NCBI GenBank assembly: GCA_030431475.1
Contig: JAUIJD010000008.1
Span: 45,474 to 109,473, forward strand
Reading direction: 5' to 3'
Length of the DNA stretch: 64,000 nt
Source: Verrucomicrobiia bacterium
GTDB taxonomy: Bacteria > Verrucomicrobiota > Verrucomicrobiia > Verrucomicrobiales > Akkermansiaceae
In this document: positions 27,582 through 35,603 of the stretch, piece after piece
How the letters are laid out: every line of letters begins with the position of its first letter
Numbering within the stretch: position 1 is the stretch's first letter
The notes under the pieces: model-generated
Told to the model about the DNA's origin: nothing
The model's database searches: none
What the model saw: only the letters and a program-made list of their open reading frames with translations
Program-made: the position numbers and the translations under genes

Positions 27582-29057
27582 ATGCTCCTACGCACTCTCG
27601 CCGCGATCGGCGCGCTGGTCCTCCCCCTCGCCGCCCAGCAGGCCATCCCGGAGAATCCCGCGTCCGCTCCGTCGGAGGTCTATCGCTCGGTCGTCCGCAT
27701 CGAATCGGCCGTCCAGGTCCCCGACTACGCGATGCCCTGGAACAGCGGCCGCTTCGGCGGCGGCATCGGCACCGGCTTCGTCATCGGCGAGAACCAGATC
27801 CTCACCAACGCCCACGTCGTCTCGAACGCCCGGCGCCTGCTGATCACCGTCCACGGCAGCCCGAAGAAGTACCCGGCCCGGGTCGAGCACATCGCCCACG
27901 ATTGCGATCTCGCCCTGCTCTCCGTCGAGGACTTCTCCGACTTCGAGGATTTCCCGGTATTCGAGATCGGTGGTGTCCCGCAGCTCGAAAGCCAGGTCCG
28001 GGTGATCGGCTACCCGATCGGGGGCCAGCGCCTGTCGGTCACCCGCGGCGTCGTCTCGCGCGTGGACTTCTCGACCTACTCCCACTCCCGTGCCGACCAG
28101 CACCTCGTGATCCAGATCGATGCCGCCATCAATCCGGGAAACTCCGGCGGTCCGGTGCTGCAGGACGGCAAGGTGATCGGGGTCGCCTTCCAGGGTCGGC
28201 GCGATGCCGACAACACCGGCTACATCATCCCGACCCCCGTCGTCCGGCGGTTCCTCACCGACATCGAGGACGGTCGCTACGACCACTACGTCGATCTCGC
28301 CGTCTCCACCTTCCCCCTCTTCAACGACGCCATGCGCCGCGCGCTCCGCGTCCCCGACGACAATCTCGGCGTCCTCGTCACCGGCGTCGTCCCCGAAGGT
28401 TCCTGTCACGGCATCCTTCAACCCGGCGACATCCTCACCGGCATCGACGGAAACCCCATCGACAGCGCCGGCCAGATCCTGATCGACGGTGCCAAGGTCG
28501 ATCTCAACGAGATCGTCGAGCGCAAGTTCGCAGGTGACACGGTCGAGCTGCGCTACCGCTCCGGCGACACGTGGCACGACCGCGCCGTCGAACTGAAGCC
28601 GCTGCCGCAGAACCGGATGTATGCCATCCAGTATGAGAAGCAGCCCCGCTACATCGTTTTCGCCGGCCTCGTCTTCCAGCCGCTCGACACCAACCTTTTC
28701 GCCACGGCGAAGTTCGACGACCTCCACGTCCGCCGGCTCTACGAGGACTACCTCTCGGAAGGGCTGTTCACCGAGCTCGAGGACATCGTGGTCCTCACCC
28801 GCATCGAGAGCGACCCGATCAACAGCCAGCTCAGCGGCTTCACCGGCAAGGTCATCGACACGGTCAACGGCGAGAAGGTCACCTCGCTCGCCCGCGCCCA
28901 CGAACTCCTCCATCCCGAGACGCCTCCGGAATTCTTCGTCATCCGGCTGCTCGGAGCCTCCCGCCCCCTCATCATCCCCGGCACCGAGGTCGCCGCCGCC
29001 AACGAGCGGATCCAGCGGACCTACGCCATCGATCAACTCTCGAATCTCGAAGAATGA
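27582..29057 (+). CDS. exported Deg/HtrA-like serine protease with PDZ domain
   Basis: A 491-residue protein with a signal peptide (MLLRTLAAIGALVLPLAAQQ). It has a complete trypsin-like triad: H78 in ILTNAHVV, D109 in CDLALL, and S188 in NPGNSGGPVL. The C-terminal half has PDZ-like elements (VPEGSCHGILQPGDILTGID) and a long extra domain ending with another PDZ-like segment (GKVIDTVNGEKVTSLARAHE). The organisation resembles the plant Deg9/NfeD-less Deg group more than DegP. It likely degrades or processes periplasmic proteins. It ends in an ATGA overlap with its dead paralogue. Confidence 0.92.
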   Translation: MLLRTLAAIGALVLPLAAQQAIPENPASAPSEVYRSVVRIESAVQVPDYAMPWNSGRFGGGIGTGFVIGENQILTNAHVVSNARRLLITVHGSPKKYPARVEHIAHDCDLALLSVEDFSDFEDFPVFEIGGVPQLESQVRVIGYPIGGQRLSVTRGVVSRVDFSTYSHSRADQHLVIQIDAAINPGNSGGPVLQDGKVIGVAFQGRRDADNTGYIIPTPVVRRFLTDIEDGRYDHYVDLAVSTFPLFNDAMRRALRVPDDNLGVLVTGVVPEGSCHGILQPGDILTGIDGNPIDSAGQILIDGAKVDLNEIVERKFAGDTVELRYRSGDTWHDRAVELKPLPQNRMYAIQYEKQPRYIVFAGLVFQPLDTNLFATAKFDDLHVRRLYEDYLSEGLFTELEDIVVLTRIESDPINSQLSGFTGKVIDTVNGEKVTSLARAHELLHPETPPEFFVIRLLGASRPLIIPGTEVAAANERIQRTYAIDQLSNLEE

Positions 29058-30577
29058 AAGCTTCGCCCCTGCTCCTCCTCGCGTCCCTGGCCTTCACGGC
29101 CTGCGAGCGCCCGCCCACGGTGGAAAGTCCGCCCGCTCCCACGATCGACGTCCAGGAGACCGTCCCGGCGTTCGAGGCGGCTCTCTCGACGGTGAGGGTC
29201 AGCTCGACCCGTCAGGACTGGAATCCGCGGCAACCGTGGGAGAAGAACCCACCCCGCAAGCGCCGCTCGCTGGGGGCCGTGGTCTCCGACCGGCATGTCG
29301 TCACCACGGCCGAGATGGTGACCGATGCGACCTACCTCGAGCTCGAGACCACCGACGGCCTGAAGCTGGCGCAGGCGAAGGTCGATGCCGTCGACTACGA
29401 GGCCAACCTCGCCCTGCTCACTCTCGAGGATCCGGACGACCCGTTCTTCGAGAATCTCGTTCCCCTCGAGATCGCCGAGGCCCCCACCACCGGTGACGTG
29501 CTCGACGTCGTCCAGGTCGAAAACAACGGCCTCCCGCTGGTCACCCGCGGGCCGGTCCAGAGCATCGACGTCGTCGCCAATTTCCTCCCCGGGCAGTACT
29601 TTCTCACCTACGAGGTGAAGGCCTCGATGCAGAACTCGGCCAGCAGTTTCTCCCTGCCTGTGCTGCACGACGGAGAACTCGCCGGAATTCTCACCAACTA
29701 CAACTCCGACGACCAGATCAGCGACGTCACCGCCACCCCCATCCTGCGTCGTTTCCTCGACGATGCCGCGGACGGCACCTACGAGGGCTTCCCCTCGCTC
29801 GGCGTGGCGACGACCTCGACCGATGACAGCAACTTCCGCGCCTGGCTGAAGCTCGGGGACGACCATGGCGGCCTCTACATCTCCTCGGTGCGGGATGACA
29901 GCGCCGCCGGCAAGGCCGGCGTGCGGAAGGGCGACGTCCTGCTCGCGATCGACGATCGGGAGATCGACCGGCTCGGCTACTACGACGACGCCCGCTTCGG
30001 TCGGGTTTTCTGGAGCCACCTCGTGCGGGGCTCCAAAGGCGTGAACGAAGCCGCGGTGCTCCGCGTGCTCCGCGATGGTGAAATCCTCGAACTGACCGCC
30101 GAGCTCGAGCGTCTCGATGCCGAGGACCGGCTGGTTCCCGCCTACACCTACGGAACCGCGCCGAACTTCCTCATCAAGGGGGGGCTGCTCTTCCAGGAAC
30201 TCACCCGCCCCCTGCTCCGCTCGTTCGGAAAGGACTGGCAGTCCCGGGCACCGCTGGATCTGCTCGACGTCTACGAGAACCCCGAAGACTACGAGGAGCG
30301 CTTCGACCGCGTCGTGTTCCTCTCCGGCGTCATCGCCACGCCGGCCACCGTCGGCTACGAACCGCTGCGCAATCTCATCGTCACCGAGGTCAACGGCCAG
30401 CCCATCCGCGACATGAAGAGCCTCGTCGCCGCCTTCGGCGAGGTCCCGGGCGACGGCCTGCACGCCATCAAGTTCGATGACGAGGACTTCACGGTCTACC
30501 TCGACGAGCCCTTGGCGACCGCGGTCGACAGCCAGCTGCTCCAGCGTGGCCTGACCCGGCTGTCCCGCACCGAGTAG
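29054..30577 (+). CDS. catalytically dead Deg-like lipoprotein (pseudoprotease) with PDZ domains
   Basis: A 507-residue paralogue of the preceding protease with a lipoprotein signal (LLLLASLAFTACERP). The same fold is recognisable, but every triad position is changed: the histidine region reads VVTTAEMV (E87), the aspartate region EANLALL (N118), and the serine region SASSFSLPVL in place of GNSGGPVL. PDZ elements remain (AAGKAGVRKGDVLLAIDDRE; NLIVTEVNGQPIRDMKSL). ATGA coupling suggests it is made in proportion to the active protease and acts as its membrane-anchored regulator or adaptor. That role is inferred. Confidence 0.88.
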   Translation: MKASPLLLLASLAFTACERPPTVESPPAPTIDVQETVPAFEAALSTVRVSSTRQDWNPRQPWEKNPPRKRRSLGAVVSDRHVVTTAEMVTDATYLELETTDGLKLAQAKVDAVDYEANLALLTLEDPDDPFFENLVPLEIAEAPTTGDVLDVVQVENNGLPLVTRGPVQSIDVVANFLPGQYFLTYEVKASMQNSASSFSLPVLHDGELAGILTNYNSDDQISDVTATPILRRFLDDAADGTYEGFPSLGVATTSTDDSNFRAWLKLGDDHGGLYISSVRDDSAAGKAGVRKGDVLLAIDDREIDRLGYYDDARFGRVFWSHLVRGSKGVNEAAVLRVLRDGEILELTAELERLDAEDRLVPAYTYGTAPNFLIKGGLLFQELTRPLLRSFGKDWQSRAPLDLLDVYENPEDYEERFDRVVFLSGVIATPATVGYEPLRNLIVTEVNGQPIRDMKSLVAAFGEVPGDGLHAIKFDDEDFTVYLDEPLATAVDSQLLQRGLTRLSRTE

Positions 30578-30591
30578 GCGACGCTCGGACT

Positions 30592-31050
30592 TCAGCGGCT
30601 CAGGTCATCCTGCGAGATGATCTTGAAGCCGGCCTGATTCAGCACCGAGGACGCGAACTCGTGGTCCTCGACATGCATCGCCAGCAGCGCCCCCCCGTCT
30701 TTGGAGGGCATCAGCGAGTAGGCGAAGTCAATGTTAGTCTCGGCGATCATCAGGTTGTCGAGCACCTGCAGCAGGCCCGGGCCCGACTCCCGGAGGGCAA
30801 CCACCACCAGCGGACAGCAGGTGAAGGGAATGCCCTTCTCCATGAAGATCTGCTCGGCTTGATCCGGATCCGTCACCACCAGGCGGGCCACCGTGGCATC
30901 TCGCGAGTCCTGCACGCTGATGCCCACGACCTCGATCGCGTTGTTCCGGAGCAGCTTCACCAATGCGGCGAGGGCCCCGGCACGGTTCTGCAGCAGCACC
31001 GAGAACTGCCGCACGGATTCCCCGGGTTGAAGGGTGGTTGACGATTCCAT
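30592..31050 (-). CDS. tandem ACT-domain protein
   Basis: A 152-residue protein made of two ACT domains: residues ~14-80 (QFSVLLQNRAGALAALVKLL ... VVGISVQDSRD) and ~82-150 (PLVVVALRESGPGLLQVLDN ... TNIDFAYSLMP). ACT domains bind amino acids and regulate metabolic enzymes. No enzymatic domain is attached, so it may be a free-standing regulator. It lies 13 bases after the ankyrin lipoprotein gene on the same strand and converges with the pseudoprotease gene, 14 bases away. Confidence 0.85.
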   Translation of the reverse strand: MESSTTLQPGESVRQFSVLLQNRAGALAALVKLLRNNAIEVVGISVQDSRDATVARLVVTDPDQAEQIFMEKGIPFTCCPLVVVALRESGPGLLQVLDNLMIAETNIDFAYSLMPSKDGGALLAMHVEDHEFASSVLNQAGFKIISQDDLSR

Positions 31051-31063
31051 GGGTCCAGATGTC

Positions 31064-32620
31064 TCAGCCGCGCGGCCCCCGCAGCCGCAGGGTGGTGGTC
31101 TCGCCGCTCTCCATGTCCTCGATCACGACCTGGTTCGGGCGCACGTCGCCGACGATGAAATCGCGTCCGTCGGCCGAGCGAAAGCGCTGACCGATGCGAG
31201 CCACGTAGTACTTCCCGCTCGCCGCATCCTCCACGAGGGCCACCGGATCGTGCGCCAGCGCCGGCAGTCCGACGATCAGCTCGCGCTCGAGTCCGCTCGC
31301 CGCGTCCTCGACGGCGACGACGGAAACTTCCGTGGGGGCTCCCCCGTCGTTCTTGCCGCTCTGCATGCGCCGCTCGATGCGGATCACCTTCAGGCTCGAC
31401 CCGGGAATCGCCTCACCCTTCGCCACCTCGACGGGCTCGCCTCCCGCGACGCGGAGCTGGACCGACTCCTCGGTGGTCGATTCCACCCGCAGCGGCAGCT
31501 CCCGCTCCCGATAGGATCGCATCACGATCGGCGCCGATTCCGGGGCCTCCGGAGGCGCCGTTCCCGCCGCACTTCCCACGGCCGGGGCCGCCTCGGTCGA
31601 CACCGGACCCACCGTCGCCCCTTCAAGCATCACAACCTCTCTCCCGGCGGGGGAAGGGACGTCGGTTCCTCCGCCAGGCGATCCTCCCCCCTGACCCGCC
31701 GCGGGGACGACATCGACAGGGTCGCCGCCAGCATCCGCGTCGGCCACGGTGGGATCATCCACCGCAGAGCGGTCGGTTTCCTCCATCACCTGCGCCACCA
31801 TCTCACCTCCCAGCTCGGCGGGTTCGGCCAGTTCGAAATCCCCTTCCCTCGGCTCGCCGGCGAGACGGTCCGCGAGCGCTTCGTGGCCGGCCTCCCGGGC
31901 GTAGTCCGCGGCCATCCGGCCCTCACCGTCCATGGCGAATCGGTTGGCCCCGATCGCCAGCAGCATGTCCGCCGCCTCGGCACGCCCCTTCTGGGCCGCC
32001 AGCATCAACGGCGTCCGCCCGTCCTCCAGGCGAGCGTAGATGCTCGCCCCGAAATTCGTCAGCTCGTCGATCACCTCGGCCTCCCCCAGAATCGCGGCCG
32101 CCAGCAGGGAATCGTCGAGATCCTCGCGCACATACGGGGCAAGCTCCCCCACCATCTCCGATCGCCCGGCCTTCACCGCCCGCATCAGCGGCTTGAAGCT
32201 CTCGTCGTCCTTCGCTCTCGGGTCCGCGCCCTGGCGCAGCAGATAGCGAACCGTCTCCGGCGTCGAACGCATCACCGCCTCCATCAGCGGCGTCGTTCCC
32301 TCCTGATTCCTCACATCGACCTCAAGCCCCCGATCCAGCAGGAAATCGATCGCCTTCATCGCCCCCGCCCCGGCCGCGGCGTGAAGCGCGGTGCGTCCCG
32401 TGGCGTCGCGCACCGCGACCTCCATGCCCGCATCGATCATCTCGTCGAGCGCCTTCAGATCGTCGCTCTCAGCGGCCCGGAAGAACGCCGGCTGATCAAG
32501 CTGGTAGCCGGCATCGCTGACCGCTTCCCGGCTGTCCGCTCCGGGGTCCTTCTTGCACGAGGGAAACACGGTGAGACCCGCCATCGACACGGCACCGATC
32601 CAGAATAGCGAACGCTTCAC
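31064..32620 (-). CDS. ankyrin-repeat lipoprotein
   Basis: A 518-residue protein starting with GTG. The signal is lipoprotein-like (MKRSLFWIGAVSMAGLTVFPSCKK). Five or six ankyrin repeats cover ~45-260 (GRTALHAAAGAGAMKAIDFL, GTTPLMEAVMRSTPETVRYL, GRTPLMLAAQKGRAEAADML). A Pro/Gly/Ala-rich linker follows, and a C-terminal beta region (~370-518) contains repeated strand patterns such as YYVARIGQRFRSADGRDFIV. The ankyrins probably bind a partner protein in the periplasm. It lies between trmO and the ACT gene in one minus-strand group. Confidence 0.85.
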   Translation of the reverse strand: MKRSLFWIGAVSMAGLTVFPSCKKDPGADSREAVSDAGYQLDQPAFFRAAESDDLKALDEMIDAGMEVAVRDATGRTALHAAAGAGAMKAIDFLLDRGLEVDVRNQEGTTPLMEAVMRSTPETVRYLLRQGADPRAKDDESFKPLMRAVKAGRSEMVGELAPYVREDLDDSLLAAAILGEAEVIDELTNFGASIYARLEDGRTPLMLAAQKGRAEAADMLLAIGANRFAMDGEGRMAADYAREAGHEALADRLAGEPREGDFELAEPAELGGEMVAQVMEETDRSAVDDPTVADADAGGDPVDVVPAAGQGGGSPGGGTDVPSPAGREVVMLEGATVGPVSTEAAPAVGSAAGTAPPEAPESAPIVMRSYRERELPLRVESTTEESVQLRVAGGEPVEVAKGEAIPGSSLKVIRIERRMQSGKNDGGAPTEVSVVAVEDAASGLERELIVGLPALAHDPVALVEDAASGKYYVARIGQRFRSADGRDFIVGDVRPNQVVIEDMESGETTTLRLRGPRG

Positions 32621-32659
32621 GGCCCGCTCTTTACTACGGAAAACTTAAGCTTTCAATGC

Positions 32660-33328
32660 TCAAGAGACGCCGGTGAGGCGGCACACGCCGTCCTCAACCT
32701 GAAAACGGACGTTCCGCCCGCACAGCACCGCCCCGAACTCGCGCCCCGGTTCGTCCCGTCCCGCCGCCGGTCGGGGGTCCAACGAGAGCGCCTCGATCAC
32801 GATCCGCCGTTCCCGTTCCTCCCATCCGTCGAGCAATCCACCGGTCTCCACCGGGAGCCGCACCGGCGCCTCCGGGGCGAACCCGCCGCTCGCCCCGGCC
32901 AACGCCTCGGCGTAGGGAAGGTACGGTTTCACATCGTAAACCGGCGTGCCGTCCACGAGGTCCACGCCTCCCAGGTTCAGGACCGGTCCGTTCCCGGCAT
33001 CGAAATCGATCCCCTCCAGCGACACCAACGACAGCCCGAGTCCGTTCGGACGGAAGGTCGACCGACTGGCGAAGACCCCGACCCGCTCGTTTCCGCCGAG
33101 CCGCGGCGGGCGCACCGTCGGCGACCACCCCCGATCCGCCGTGAGATGAAACCCGAAAACCAGCCAGACGTGGGAGAAGCCATCAAGTCCCCTCACGGCA
33201 TCGGCGTGCCGATATGCTTCCTCGAAGACCAGCTGCCCCCACGCCGACGGACAAAGCCCGGGCTGGCGCGGCACCGCAAACTTCTCTCCGAAGCAGGTCC
33301 TCAGTCGTCCGATCGCCTCGATTTCCAC
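32660..33328 (-). CDS. trmO: tRNA (t6A37) N6-methyltransferase TrmO (TsaA family)
   Basis: A 222-residue protein with a GTG start. TrmO/TsaA features are KFAVPRQPGL, the FSHVWLVFGFH strand, the S-adenosylmethionine-site motif RPPRLGGNERVGVFASRSTF followed by RPNGLGLS, and DLVDGTPVYDVKPYLPY. The family methylates t6A at position 37 of certain tRNAs, mainly tRNA-Thr. It probably heads the small minus-strand group that includes the ankyrin and ACT genes. Confidence 0.92.
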   Translation of the reverse strand: MEIEAIGRLRTCFGEKFAVPRQPGLCPSAWGQLVFEEAYRHADAVRGLDGFSHVWLVFGFHLTADRGWSPTVRPPRLGGNERVGVFASRSTFRPNGLGLSLVSLEGIDFDAGNGPVLNLGGVDLVDGTPVYDVKPYLPYAEALAGASGGFAPEAPVRLPVETGGLLDGWEERERRIVIEALSLDPRPAAGRDEPGREFGAVLCGRNVRFQVEDGVCRLTGVS

Positions 33329-33404
33329 GCCCCGGTTCTACCCGATTCCGGACTCCCCCGGAAAGCGCCACGTCATCCCCGCCGAGCCGCGGCCCGGATC
33401 CGGC

Positions 33405-35540
33405 TCACTCCGGTCCGACTTCGAGTACCTCCGCCACCGCCTCCATCCATGCGTCGTTCCCGCGGGCGGAAAGATGGATTCCATCCCCGCGCATCCGGTC
33501 GTTGTGACGCCCCTGCGGATCGAGGAAAAGACCGCGCAGGTCCCGGTAGATCACCCTCCGGCCGTCGGCCAGATCCCGGATCCCCTCATGCAGGGCGTCC
33601 ACCTCGGCCCGCCGTGGATCCTGCGGTTCCTTCCCCGCCGGAAAGCAGCCCAGCATCAGGATCCGCGCATCGGGCAACTCGCGGCGGAGTGCCGCCACCA
33701 CCGCCTTCGTTCCCTCCGCCGTTTCCTCGCCCGTCTGTCCGCCCGAGTTGATGTTGTTCACTCCGATCATCAGCACCACCCACTCCGGCGACAGACCGTC
33801 GAGCTGTCCGTGCCCGATCCGCCACAGGAGGTGCTGCGTGCGGTCTCCCGAGAGTCCGAGCGACACCGCCCCGCGCTTGCCGAACTGGCGATCGATCGGA
33901 CGAGTCCCGTCCACCCTTGCCAGGCGATCCTTGTGGCCGGTCAGCGACTGAGTGATCGAGTCCCCGAGAAAGACCACCTCCGCCTCCGTCGCCGCCGCGG
34001 CGGCTTCCTTCACCTCCTCGAAGGCCAGCCGCCACCACCCCTTCGGCCATCCCTGAGAGGCCGCTCGATACTCCGAGGATGGCGAGGGCACGACCGCCGG
34101 ATTCGACCCGGTGCCCGTCGCGCGGAGCAGATACCGACGCAGCGCATCCGGCGGTTGCAAGCCGTGCGGATGATGCCCCGCACCCGGCTTCCGCCAGACC
34201 TTCAGCGGACCGCCAAGCTCCGCGTAGCGCGTCGCCAGGGCTTCCCCGTTCGGCCCGGGCGCCACCACCTCATCGGCCGTGCCGAGCACCAGCGCCACCG
34301 GGACCCTTGCCTCGGCCAGAGACTCCAGCCCGGCCAGCACGGCCGGATGCTCGCGAGCCTCGCTGTCCGTGAGATTCCACGCCTTCAACAGGCGATTCCA
34401 ATCGGCATCCGAGCGTTTTCCGCCGAGCCCCCCCGGCCAGGTCCGGAAATCCACCACCGGATTGTCGCCGTACACCGCCGCGACCCGGTCCGGATGACGG
34501 CTCGCCCAGCGGAAGATCGGCAGACCGCCACGCGACATCCCCTCGAGCACCGGTTTCGACCCGAGCCCGAGCTCCCCGGTGAGAAAGCGATACCCCTCGT
34601 CCCAGCGCTGCATCGCCGAATCGGCGCCGTAGAGATTCGTCACATCGACGTAGGCCACGTGCCAGCCGCGATCGAGCAACTGGAGATCGAGTGCCGGCTG
34701 GTGCCCGAAAAATCGAGCCCGCCAGATCCACGGCCTGCCCTCCGCCGCCTGGCGCGGCGCCACCACGATCGCCGGGGTGTCACCGATCCGGAAACCGAGG
34801 CGTCGATATCCATGAAAATCCCCGACCGTGGCGCCGGGCACATCGACCCGGAACGACTCGTCGAACTCCATGCTCAACCACTCCGCGAACTGCGCGGCCA
34901 TGGCGGCGTGGGCGAAGGTGTCCGGGTGCACGCCGTCGCTCGTCTGCTCCGGACCGAACACCCGCGACAGGTCGTGCGAAAGCACACCCGGCTCCGCCTC
35001 GGCGACCGCCGTGAAGATTCCGTCGATGACTTCCAGCCTCGGCCGACGCTCCTTCAGATCCGCCACGCGCGCCGGCTTGAGCCCGTTCTTCTCGGGATAC
35101 ATCGGCGGTGGACCCGCCAGGTGAACCACCACCTCGGGATTGGCCTCCCGCAGGTCCGAGATCATCGCCCGCAGGTCCCCTTCGAGATCCCCCTGGTGCC
35201 GCCAGTTGGCCCGACCTCCCGAACACGAGTCGTTCGTGCCGAGCATGATCACCGCCACCTCCGGCGCGAACGCCAAGGCCTGCTGATAGACCGGTGTCTT
35301 CGAGAGCGGACGATCGCCCTTGCTCAACAGGGTGTGACCGCCCCGCGCGAACGCGCGGACCTCATACCCGTCTCCCAGCAGATGCCCGAGTCGTGCCGGA
35401 TACCCGTTGAACGCCGGGTCCTTGGCATGGGCTCCCGTCGAGATCGAATCCCCGATCAGCGCCACCCGGGTGGCGCCCGGACACAGCAGGCCCAGCGCCA
35501 TCCAAACCACCCCGATCCATCGTTTCACAGACCTGAACAC
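33405..35540 (-). CDS. secreted triple-hydrolase fusion: SGNH esterase + alpha/beta hydrolase + SGNH esterase
   Basis: A 711-residue exported protein with a GTG start; a second GTG at 35528 (KRWIGVVWMALG) is an alternative. Domain 1 is an SGNH hydrolase: VALIGDSIS near 30, MLGTNDS, DGVHP near 205. Domain 2 is an alpha/beta hydrolase: VLEGMSRGGLPIF with Ser near 333, LGTADEVV with Asp near 423, GAGHHPHG with His near 455. Domain 3 is a second SGNH hydrolase: VVFLGDSIT near 527, GVNNIN, DGIHLS near 688. All three sets of catalytic residues look intact. It likely removes several ester substituents from one polysaccharide. Confidence 0.88.
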   Translation of the reverse strand: MFRSVKRWIGVVWMALGLLCPGATRVALIGDSISTGAHAKDPAFNGYPARLGHLLGDGYEVRAFARGGHTLLSKGDRPLSKTPVYQQALAFAPEVAVIMLGTNDSCSGGRANWRHQGDLEGDLRAMISDLREANPEVVVHLAGPPPMYPEKNGLKPARVADLKERRPRLEVIDGIFTAVAEAEPGVLSHDLSRVFGPEQTSDGVHPDTFAHAAMAAQFAEWLSMEFDESFRVDVPGATVGDFHGYRRLGFRIGDTPAIVVAPRQAAEGRPWIWRARFFGHQPALDLQLLDRGWHVAYVDVTNLYGADSAMQRWDEGYRFLTGELGLGSKPVLEGMSRGGLPIFRWASRHPDRVAAVYGDNPVVDFRTWPGGLGGKRSDADWNRLLKAWNLTDSEAREHPAVLAGLESLAEARVPVALVLGTADEVVAPGPNGEALATRYAELGGPLKVWRKPGAGHHPHGLQPPDALRRYLLRATGTGSNPAVVPSPSSEYRAASQGWPKGWWRLAFEEVKEAAAAATEAEVVFLGDSITQSLTGHKDRLARVDGTRPIDRQFGKRGAVSLGLSGDRTQHLLWRIGHGQLDGLSPEWVVLMIGVNNINSGGQTGEETAEGTKAVVAALRRELPDARILMLGCFPAGKEPQDPRRAEVDALHEGIRDLADGRRVIYRDLRGLFLDPQGRHNDRMRGDGIHLSARGNDAWMEAVAEVLEVGPE

Positions 35541-35603
35541 GAGGACGGCCGGCAGGATCTGTCATCCGATCGCCCCCACCGGACCGCGGACACCCGTCCG
35601 CCG

